From: DASVHS01 sp036001325
GTDB lineage: Bacteria > Acidobacteriota > Thermoanaerobaculia > Gp7-AA8
Length of the DNA stretch: 13,052 nucleotides
Assembly (NCBI GenBank): GCA_036001325.1
Contig: DASYUK010000309.1
Location: 1 to 13,052 of the forward strand
Reading direction: 5' to 3'
Both the position numbers and the translations under genes were made by a program. The notes under the pieces were generated by a model that did no database searches, was not told where the DNA came from, and saw only the letters and a list, made by a program, of their open reading frames with translations. Within the stretch, counting starts at the first letter, position 1. Every line of letters starts with the position of its first letter. Below are positions 7,679 to 13,052 of this stretch, one piece after another.

Positions 7679-7726
7679 TGTAGCGGCGTGCTTCAGCACG
7701 CCGGCGCGCTGAAGCGCGCCGCTACA
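7679..7726. repeat. Twin-hairpin palindromic repeat (cruciform-type)
   Basis: The flanks TGTAGC (7679-7684) and GCTACA (7721-7726) pair with each other. Between them are two adjacent hairpins: GGCGTGC-TTCA-GCACGCC (7685-7702) and GGCGCGC-TGAA-GCGCGCC (7703-7720). Each has a 7-bp stem. The loops TTCA and TGAA are complementary to one another. In a single strand the whole unit could fold as a three-way junction. It lies between the transpeptidase and flippase-like genes, and its right flank contributes the TAG stop of the transpeptidase. Comparable CGGCG...CTTCAG...CGCCG-type repeats are known from many GC-rich genomes; the family name is not known to me. Confidence 0.85.
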
Positions 7727-8399
7727 TGTGCGGGAGGTATTCGGAGTGAGCCAGCCAGCTCTTTTCGGGGTAATACGCGAAGATCGCGCTGCCGCCGCGA
7801 AGGGTGTCGATCAGCTTTTTCGCAATCGTCGATCGCACCGCCGGACATCCCCAGCTCCGTCCGAGGCGTCCGAGAACCTTGACCGCTTCAGTGCTCACGT
7901 AATACGCGCCGTGCATCACGATCGCGCGATCGAGCGCCATGTCATTGACGCCTTCCTCGAGCCCGCGCAGTCGCAGCGAATATCCGTTGTGTCCGACATA
8001 CGTGTCCTCGGTGACGAAGAGTCCGAGGCTGCTGGCGAGACTGCCGGGACTATTGGAGAAGTAGTTGGCGACGTTGCCGCCGGAGCTCTTGCCATGCGCG
8101 ACCAGCTCTCGGAAGAGGAGCCTGCGCGTGTAGAGATCGAAGACGAAGAGGCGCGGCTGCGACGACGGGAGCGAATAATCGATGACGGTCAGAAGGTTGC
8201 GGCGCGTGACGAGCCCGCGCTTTGCAGCGCAGCCGGAAGCATCGAGCGCCATGCGCAACACGTCGGCTCGAAGCCCCGGCGCCTGGCTCAGAAGCGCGGA
8301 GAGGGTCGACTTCGCCGAAGCGGCGGAGCACGCTGCGCGCAAGTCGCTCGAAACAAAGAGCGAACCGGCGGCCAGAGTCGCGAAAATGAGTCGCTTCAT
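7722..8399 (-). CDS. Exported murein L,D-transpeptidase-like protein (YkuD_2-type)
   Basis: The predicted product is 225 residues. A signal peptide covers about residues 1-22 (MKRLIFATLAAGSLF...LRA-A), so the protein acts in the periplasm or outside. The catalytic region (about 85-210) shows the YkuD_2-like pattern. It includes HGKSSGGN (102-109), FSN (114-116), SSLG (123-126), Y-VGHNGYSLRL (134-144), G-x-ND (150-153), HGAYYVS (163-169) and the catalytic LGRSWGCPA (179-187) with C185. The family is annotated as L,D-transpeptidase catalytic domain proteins acting on peptidoglycan; activity here is inferred. The frame is open to an ATG at 8450, but the ATG at 8399 is preferred because it starts a clean signal peptide and a promoter candidate lies just upstream. 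The stop codon is the TAG within the adjacent palindromic repeat. It diverges from the metallopeptidase gene at 8488. Confidence 0.9.
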   Translation of the reverse strand: MKRLIFATLAAGSLFVSSDLRAACSAASAKSTLSALLSQAPGLRADVLRMALDASGCAAKRGLVTRRNLLTVIDYSLPSSQPRLFVFDLYTRRLLFRELVAHGKSSGGNVANYFSNSPGSLASSLGLFVTEDTYVGHNGYSLRLRGLEEGVNDMALDRAIVMHGAYYVSTEAVKVLGRLGRSWGCPAVRSTIAKKLIDTLRGGSAIFAYYPEKSWLAHSEYLPHM

Positions 8400-8421
8400 G
8401 AGGAACTGGGACGTTGTTCGG

Positions 8422-8450
8422 ATTGTAACTAATAATAAAGGATGAGTCAT
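8422..8450 (-). promoter_or_regulatory. Sigma-70-type promoter candidate for the L,D-transpeptidase gene
   Basis: On the minus strand ATGACT (8445-8450) and TACAAT (8422-8427) are separated by 17 nt, giving 4/6 and 5/6 matches to the consensus boxes. The stretch between is AT-rich, unlike the neighbourhood. Transcription would start about 16 nt upstream of the ATG at 8399. It also argues against the alternative start at 8450, which coincides with the -35 box. Prediction by eye only. Confidence 0.4.
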
Positions 8451-8451
8451 T

Positions 8452-8472
8452 CCCTCCCCCCTCCGGGAGAGG
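8452..8472. repeat. Degenerate half copy of the REP-like element
   Basis: On the minus strand this reads CCTCTCCCGGAGGGGGGAGG, which resembles the 9-bp hairpin of the copies in and near recQ but with a mismatch in the right arm. Only the second hairpin is recognisable. It sits between the transpeptidase promoter candidate and the metallopeptidase start. It could also be a chance GC-rich stretch. Confidence 0.45.
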
Positions 8473-8487
8473 AACTACACTTTCCCG

Positions 8488-9519
8488 ATGTTCGAGAAGA
8501 CCCCCGGCGACGTCCACGATCTGCTGCCGGTTCCGATCAAGGAACTGAAGCTGAAGCTCGAGGGCTCGCCCGTGGAACGCTACGTCCAGCAGCTATTCAA
8601 GGAGCTGGAAGCGAAGGGTCTGCAGCACTTCCGCCCCGCCTTCTATCTGACCAGCGAGTGGGGCTGCCCGTCGGAGGAGCCGGTGATCGGCGTGCCATTT
8701 TATCTCGCCGATCCGCGCGTCGCGGCGGTAGAGAGTGCCGTCAACGATCTCGAGAACGAGCTCGAGATCATGAGGTACATGCGCCACGAAGCGGGCCACG
8801 CGTTCAACTACGCGTACGAGTTGTACAAGAGCGACGAGTGGCGCGAGATCTTCGGACCGTTCCGCCGTCCGTATCGCGATCACTACAGCTTCGTCCCCTT
8901 CTCGCGAAATTATGTGCGACATCTCGAGGGGTGGTACGCGCAGAAACATCCCGACGAAGATTGCGCCGAGACCTTCGCGGTCTGGATGACTCCGCGATCG
9001 AAATGGCGCGAGAAGTACAAGAACTGGCCGGCGCTGAAGAAACTGCAGTACGTCGATCGCGTCTGCCGCGAGTTTGGTCCGCAACCTCCTCTCCGTCCCC
9101 TCGGCGACACCGATTTCACGGTCGAGGACATGGAGGAGACAATCGAGGAGTTCTATCGCAACCGGACTCGCGATCATTCGAAGGCGATCTCCGATCTTGC
9201 GCTCGACGCTGATCTCGACGACATCTTCATGCATCCCGATCAGACCGATGGCGACAAACATCGGAAGGCGTCGGAAGTCGTCAACGAGCATCGCAAGGAA
9301 ATCATCGATAAGGTGAGTTACTGGACCGGCGTGCGCCGTCCGCTCGTGAAGACGCTGGTGGAAGCGATCGCGCGGAAGGTAGATGAGCTCGGTCTTGTTA
9401 TGGACAGCAAACGCGAGCGCGAGCAGATCGTCGAGTTGACGGTCTACACGACCACGCTGGCGATGAGTTTCTTCACGGCCCGGCGGATGCCGAAGAAAAA
9501 GGGCGGGGGTGGGGCATGA
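8488..9519 (+). CDS. Putative zinc metallopeptidase (gluzincin-type HExGH)
   Basis: The predicted product is 343 residues with no signal peptide or membrane segment, so it is probably cytoplasmic. The active-site motif is H100-E-A-G-H104 in the stretch RHEAGHAFNYAY. A later CAETFAVW stretch has E161, a plausible third zinc ligand, 57 residues downstream of the second histidine. The regions around YRDHYSFVPFSRN (129-141) and GWYAQKHPDEDCAETFA (148-164) look like conserved blocks. I associate this arrangement with proteins annotated 'putative zinc-binding metallopeptidase', but the substrate is unknown. The C-terminus ends in MPKKKGGGGA, whose Gly-coding bases double as a G-rich ribosome binding site for the next gene. 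Its stop overlaps the next gene's ATG (ATGA, 9516-9519). The ATG at 8488 has no strong ribosome binding site nearby. Confidence 0.85.
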   Translation: MFEKTPGDVHDLLPVPIKELKLKLEGSPVERYVQQLFKELEAKGLQHFRPAFYLTSEWGCPSEEPVIGVPFYLADPRVAAVESAVNDLENELEIMRYMRHEAGHAFNYAYELYKSDEWREIFGPFRRPYRDHYSFVPFSRNYVRHLEGWYAQKHPDEDCAETFAVWMTPRSKWREKYKNWPALKKLQYVDRVCREFGPQPPLRPLGDTDFTVEDMEETIEEFYRNRTRDHSKAISDLALDADLDDIFMHPDQTDGDKHRKASEVVNEHRKEIIDKVSYWTGVRRPLVKTLVEAIARKVDELGLVMDSKREREQIVELTVYTTTLAMSFFTARRMPKKKGGGGA

Positions 9520-10535
9520 AGATCGGTGTTCTATACGAGCAGCGCGAGGATACGGAAGAGTATCCCGGCGAGAACCAGGACATCGAGTCGGGGAAGCGGC
9601 GGAAACGACCGAAGTTCGATCGCGAGCAGGTTTTCGAGGCGCTCGAGAAACTCGAACACGAACCGTCGTACATTCAACTCGATGGTCGCGACGCGTCGCT
9701 CTTCGCGGTGGCGCGGAACGATGCGGATCTCATCTTCAATCTCGTCGACTCGTACGGCGGCGATGACGCGAAGGACCTGCATATCCCGGCGTTTCTCGAA
9801 TTGATCGGAGCGAAGTACACCGGCTCCGGTCCGCACGGACTCCTCCTCGCGCAAGACAAATCGCTGGCGAAGAAGATCATCGGCTTTCACGGATTGCAGA
9901 CGCCGTTTTCCATGGTCGTGCATCGCGGGCGCGTCGATTACGCGCACGACATCAAGTTCCCGATGATCGTCAAGCCGGTCTCGGAAGATGGATCGATCGG
10001 CATCAACTACGACTCTGTGGTCGATTCCGTGAAGGAGCTGATGGAGCGCATCCACGATCTGCACGAGCAATTCGAAGATGTGCCGGTGCTCATCGAGGAG
10101 TACATCGAAGGCCGCGAGATCTACGCGGCGATCCTCGGCAACGATCCACCGGAGGCGCTGCCGCTGATCGAGCTCGATCTATCGAAGCTGCCGGCCGACA
10201 CGCCGAAGATCGCCGGCCGGGAGGTGAAGTTCGATCGCGACAGCGAGGCCTATCGCGTGACGAAGTCGGCGGTGGCCGAGGACCTCGACGAAGAGACAAC
10301 CGAAAAACTTCAGGAAGCAGCGAAGACAACCTATCGCGCGCTGAAGCTGCGCGACTACGGCCGCATCGACATGCGCCTTTCGAAAGATGGCACGATCTAC
10401 GTGATCGAAGCGAACCCGAACCCGTGGCTCACGAAGGGCGCGGAGTTCGCGATGGCCGCGCGCGGCAGCGAGCGGACGTACACGGAGATGATCAAGGCGA
10501 TCGTCGAGGCAGCAGTCGCGCGCTACGAAGAGTAG
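9516..10535 (+). CDS. ATP-grasp ligase related to D-alanine-D-alanine ligase
   Basis: ATP-grasp enzymes join a carboxylate, activated as acyl phosphate, to an amine. The 339-residue product has the Ddl-like layout. FNLVDSYGG is at 74-82, YTGSG at 101-105, and FPMIVKP with K153 begins the ATP-binding region, with SEDGSIGI at 156-163. EEYIEGREIYAA is at 194-205, and GRIDMRL (282-288) leads to the metal-binding VIEANPNPWL (296-305). Housekeeping Ddl normally has HGxxGEDG and an EINT-PGFT-type end; here these are replaced by DSYGGDD and EANPNPWLT, so the acceptor may not be D-Ala. It is coupled to the metallopeptidase gene by ATGA. It ends 2 nt before the long inverted repeat. The fold is sure; the substrate is unknown. 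Confidence 0.88.
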   Translation: MKIGVLYEQREDTEEYPGENQDIESGKRRKRPKFDREQVFEALEKLEHEPSYIQLDGRDASLFAVARNDADLIFNLVDSYGGDDAKDLHIPAFLELIGAKYTGSGPHGLLLAQDKSLAKKIIGFHGLQTPFSMVVHRGRVDYAHDIKFPMIVKPVSEDGSIGINYDSVVDSVKELMERIHDLHEQFEDVPVLIEEYIEGREIYAAILGNDPPEALPLIELDLSKLPADTPKIAGREVKFDRDSEAYRVTKSAVAEDLDEETTEKLQEAAKTTYRALKLRDYGRIDMRLSKDGTIYVIEANPNPWLTKGAEFAMAARGSERTYTEMIKAIVEAAVARYEE

Positions 10536-10537
10536 AC

Positions 10538-10609
10538 GGGGTCAGGTCTTCACTTTTCACTTTTTTTCTCCCAATGGTAGAAAAAAGTGAAAAGTGAAGA
10601 CCTGACCCC
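10538..10609. repeat. 72-nt element with perfect 29-nt inverted arms
   Basis: The left arm (10538-10566) begins GGGGTCAGGTCTTCACTTTT, and the right arm (10581-10609) is its exact reverse complement over 29 nt. The loop of 14 nt is 10567-10580. The A/T-rich parts are next to the loop, and the GC-rich tips are at the outer ends. The element fits the gap between two convergent genes with 2 nt to spare on each side. Similar GGGGTCAGGTCTTCACTTTT termini are, from memory, seen around REP-type tyrosine transposases in several soil bacteria; this is unverified. It can form a long stem and may end transcription from both sides, but no T-tract lies beyond the stem. Confidence 0.92.
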
Positions 10610-10611
10610 CA

Positions 10612-12618
10612 TCATGCCGTTAGCTCCGCCACCGCCTGCGCCAACTCCAGCGGCTCGATCGGTTTGCGGCGATAGTCATCGAACCCGGCGTTGAGGGCTT
10701 CGTCGCGGGAGGGGGTGGTGGCGACGGCGGTCAACGCCACAGCCGGAAGATGCCTCCCGCTCCCTTCCTCTCGCTCGCGGATCTTCCGAATCAGCGTGTA
10801 GCCGTCTTCTCCCGGCATGGCGATGTCGCTGATCAGCACGTCCACACGCTGATGGTCGAGATGCCCGAGCGCCTCGGCGGCAGACCTCGCCGTCGTGACC
10901 TCAGCGCCGGAGCGCAGAAACACTTGCTTGATGAGAGCGAGCGCCTCCTCGTCGTCGTCCACGACGAGAACCGAGAGCCCATCGAGGCGCGGCATGCTCG
11001 CGCTCTCCGGAGCGGGAGGACTGATTCCCACACCGGCGGCCTCGAGCAGCGGCAGCGTGATCGTGAATGTGGATCCTTTGCCGATTCCCGCACTCTCCGC
11101 TTTGATCGTTCCGCCGTGAAGCTCGACCAGGTGTCGAGCGATGGCCAGCCCGAGTCCGAGGCCACCATGTGCGCGCGTGGTTGAGGCCTCGGCGCGGCTG
11201 AAGCGCTCGAACACCAGCGGGAGAAACTCCGGCGCGATGCCCTCCCCCGTATCGTTGACGCGGATTTCTGCCGACCCGTCTCTCCGCTCCAGCGATACAT
11301 CGATGCGACCTCCGGCGGGCGTGAACTTGATTGCATTTCCGATCAGGTTCCAGAGAATCTGCTCGATCCGCGCGCGATCGCCCATCGCCGGCGGAACCGC
11401 AGCCAGTCGCGTCTCCAGCCGGAGTCCTTTCGCCTCGACGGCCGGGCGCACCATATTCAGCACCGTCTCCACGATGCTCAGCAGCTTGACCGGACGGATT
11501 TCGAGAGCGAGTTTCCCGGCGACGATGCTCGAGACGTCGAGCACGTCTTCGATGAGCTGCGCCTGCGCCTTGGCACTTCTACTGATCGATTCGATGCCCT
11601 TGCGCAACGTGTCGTCATCATTGTCTCCGGCCGTCAGGATCGATGCCCAGCCGAGGATGGAGGTGAGCGGAGTTCGCAACTCGTGCGACAGCGTGGCCAG
11701 GAATTCGTCTTTGGCGCGATTCGCTGACGACGCCTCGATCCGCGCCGCGCGCTCCGAGTCGAGAAGACGCGCTCTCTCCTCCTCCGCTCTCATCTGCGCG
11801 GTGATGTCGCGCGCCACGCCGGTGAAGAAGAACTCGTCGCCCTTCCTGTAGACGCCGAATGAAATCTCCAGCGGGATTTCGTGACTGTCGCGATGCAGAC
11901 CGGGAAGGCGCACTCCCGTCCAGGGGATCCGTCGCCGCCCGGTTTCGATGAAATGACGGATACCGTCGAGATGTCGCGGGCGAAACCGCTCCGGAATGAT
12001 CTGGATGAGGGTCTTGCCGAGAAGCTCCGACGGCTTGTAGCCGAAGATCCGTTCCACCGCCGGGTTGGCATATCGGATGACGTCATCGCGATCGATGGTG
12101 AAAATGGCGTCTGCAGCGGTCTCGCCGACAATGCGGTAACGCTCCTCGCTTTCCTGCAGCGCCTCCTCGGCACGCCAGCGCTCGATGGCCAGGCCGATCT
12201 GCTGTCCAACGGCGCGCATGAGATCGAGAAGGTCAGCGTCAGGTTTGCGCCGTGCGAGAGAAAAGAACTCCAGGACTCCGAGGGATTCGTCGCCGACGAT
12301 CACCGGGAAGGCAAAGGCGCCCCTCAAGCCGAGGCGGACGGCGGCTGACTTGCGCGGAAAGTCGCCATCGTGCAGAGCGTCGAAAAGCTGCGCGACGTCA
12401 GGGATGTCAACCGATGAGCTGCGCCACCAGCCTGCGCAGCGGAGCCGCTCTGCGCCCGGATCGCGCGTCCACAAAGCGCCGGCCGACCAGCCGGCGTGAA
12501 CGCAGATCGTCTCGATGAGCGGCGGAATCGCGTCGGCGAGACGGCGCGATCCCGCCAGGATCCGCGTGATCGCCGACTCGACGGCGACGCGATCGCCACC
12601 CCCACGTTTCATGCGCAT
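10612..12618 (-). CDS. Soluble hybrid sensor histidine kinase (GAF-PAS-HisKA-HATPase-REC)
   Basis: The predicted product is 668 residues without membrane segments, so it senses cytoplasmic or diffusible signals. A GAF-like sensor covers about 14-146 (start ESAITRILAG, end DLMRAVGQQIGLAIE). A PAS domain covers 155-275 (ETAADAIFTID, YANPAVERIFGY, DITAQMRAEE). The HisKA dimerisation region has phosphoacceptor H312 in FLATLSHELRTP. The HATPase domain has the N-box LWNLIGNAIKFTP (422-434), DTGEG (456-460) and GGLGLGLAI (485-493). The C-terminal receiver (548-665) has acidic D554-D556, phosphoacceptor D598 in ISDIAMPG, T630 and K652. The reading frame is open to 12972, but that extension is antisense to the dehydrogenase gene. 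The ATG at 12618 is preferred; a second ATG is at 12612. A separate response regulator or phosphotransfer partner is not in the window. The signal is unknown. Confidence 0.93.
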   Translation of the reverse strand: MRMKRGGGDRVAVESAITRILAGSRRLADAIPPLIETICVHAGWSAGALWTRDPGAERLRCAGWWRSSSVDIPDVAQLFDALHDGDFPRKSAAVRLGLRGAFAFPVIVGDESLGVLEFFSLARRKPDADLLDLMRAVGQQIGLAIERWRAEEALQESEERYRIVGETAADAIFTIDRDDVIRYANPAVERIFGYKPSELLGKTLIQIIPERFRPRHLDGIRHFIETGRRRIPWTGVRLPGLHRDSHEIPLEISFGVYRKGDEFFFTGVARDITAQMRAEEERARLLDSERAARIEASSANRAKDEFLATLSHELRTPLTSILGWASILTAGDNDDDTLRKGIESISRSAKAQAQLIEDVLDVSSIVAGKLALEIRPVKLLSIVETVLNMVRPAVEAKGLRLETRLAAVPPAMGDRARIEQILWNLIGNAIKFTPAGGRIDVSLERRDGSAEIRVNDTGEGIAPEFLPLVFERFSRAEASTTRAHGGLGLGLAIARHLVELHGGTIKAESAGIGKGSTFTITLPLLEAAGVGISPPAPESASMPRLDGLSVLVVDDDEEALALIKQVFLRSGAEVTTARSAAEALGHLDHQRVDVLISDIAMPGEDGYTLIRKIREREEGSGRHLPAVALTAVATTPSRDEALNAGFDDYRRKPIEPLELAQAVAELTA

Positions 12619-12624
12619 GAAAGG

Positions 12625-12653
12625 ATTATGGTGAGCACGTCCGAAAATGGCGA
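12625..12653 (-). promoter_or_regulatory. Promoter candidate for the hybrid kinase, possibly leaderless
   Basis: On the minus strand TCGCCA (12648-12653) and CATAAT (12625-12630) are 17 nt apart, with 4/6 and 5/6 consensus matches. Transcription would begin about 7 nt after the -10 box, at or next to the ATG at 12618, leaving no room for a ribosome binding site. None is seen. Prediction by eye. Confidence 0.35.
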
Positions 12654-12769
12654 GCGTCGGCGGCGGACCGGCGGTGAAGCGGCATTTGCTCGATCTCGAG
12701 TCGGCCCAACGGTCAATCTGACACTTCCGTAACACCATTTGCGGCAACTCGAACCCATCGTGATTCATC

Positions 12770-13052
12770 ATGCGGTACCTCCTTGTGGCCGTCCTCCTCT
12801 CAGGAGTTCCTGCTGCAGCGCAGGAGATTGCGCTGCGTCCGATCGTCAGCGGATTTGAGAAGCCTGTCGGCATCACGCATGCGAATGACTCGCGCCTGTT
12901 TGTTCTCACGTAACAGGGACAGATCCTCATCTTCGACGGCGCGCGCATCCTCCCCGAACCATTTCTCGACATCCGCCCGCAAGTCCTCTGCTGCGGTGAG
13001 CGCGGACTCCTCGGCCTCGCCTTTCATCCTCAGTACGGGTCGAATGGGTTCT
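12770..13052 (+). pseudogene. Glucose/sorbosone dehydrogenase-like secreted protein, 5' part, with in-frame TAA (truncated by window)
   Basis: The first 47 codons encode a signal peptide (MRYLLVAVLLSGVPAAAQ, cleavage likely after AAA) and the start of a beta-propeller: GFEKPVGITHANDSRLFVLT. A TAA (12911-12913) follows in the same frame. Beyond it the frame continues with QGQILIFDGARILPEPFLDI, then CCGERGLLGLAFHPQYGSNGF to the window edge. This matches the glucose/sorbosone dehydrogenase (GSDH, PQQ-type) family closely: residues around the stop align with RLFVxxQxGxI, and the later block is the family's CCGE-GLLGLAFHP signature. The stop falls where the family usually has Gln, so a C-to-T change in CAA would explain it. 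No downstream ATG restores the signal peptide. It may be a young pseudogene or a sequencing error. I see no ribosome binding site. Confidence 0.85.

Noticed and set aside
8400..8450. Earlier ATG at 8450 for the L,D-transpeptidase
   Set aside because: It would add 17 residues before a clean signal peptide, and the DNA there looks like a promoter (ATGACT, 17 nt, TACAAT).
10538..10609. Intrinsic bidirectional terminator
   Set aside because: The stem is long, but the T/A runs are next to the loop and no T-tract follows the stem on either side. Better described as an inverted-repeat element, although termination is possible.
12619..12972. A 118-codon N-terminal extension of the hybrid kinase
   Set aside because: It has no recognisable domain, is antisense to the dehydrogenase start and crosses the kinase promoter candidate. 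The GAF-like region begins soon after 12618.

Overview
The window is a stretch of GC-rich bacterial chromosome with densely packed genes and no rRNA, tRNA, CRISPR array or transposase. The gene types are a RhlE-type helicase, RecQ, a BON lipoprotein, a YkuD_2-type L,D-transpeptidase, a soluble hybrid histidine kinase and a glucose/sorbosone dehydrogenase. Together with several families of short palindromic repeats, they suggest a Gram-negative-type environmental bacterium. Acidobacteriota is my best guess, from overall gene flavour only and with low confidence.

Layout. (1) 1-1160, minus: DEAD-box RNA helicase, cut by the left edge. (2) 1159-2819, plus: a two-gene unit of an unrecognised polytopic membrane protein and a lipoprotein with three DUF5666-like repeats, joined by an ATGA overlap. 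The start codons of (1) and (2) share one GCATGC palindrome. (3) 2826-8399, minus: a run of five genes. In transcription order they are an L,D-transpeptidase-like protein, an LPG-synthase-type (flippase-like) membrane protein, a BON lipoprotein, RecQ and a secreted amidohydrolase. RecQ and the amidohydrolase overlap by 86 nt. (4) 8488-10535, plus: a zinc metallopeptidase and a D-Ala-D-Ala-ligase-like ATP-grasp enzyme, joined by an ATGA overlap. (5) 10612-12618, minus: a soluble GAF-PAS-HisKA-HATPase-REC hybrid kinase. (6) 12770 to the right edge, plus: the start of a secreted glucose/sorbosone dehydrogenase with an in-frame TAA at codon 48.

Three unrelated palindromic repeat families sit at gene junctions. 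A 43-45 nt double-hairpin element occurs between the BON gene and recQ and again in frame inside recQ, with a degenerate half copy at about 8452. A twin-hairpin element at 7679-7726 supplies the stop codon of the transpeptidase gene. A 72-nt element with perfect 29-nt inverted arms fills the gap between the ATP-grasp and kinase genes. No transposase is present, so these look like non-autonomous elements moved in trans.

The most system-like unit is the metallopeptidase/ATP-grasp pair. One protein has a peptide-bond-cleaving active site, and the other has a peptide-bond-forming fold whose substrate-end residues differ from housekeeping Ddl. Their translational coupling suggests one pathway, but the substrate cannot be read from the sequence. 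The envelope genes in region 3 may share a membrane or cell-wall theme, but the repeats between them and the internal promoter candidate make a single operon uncertain.
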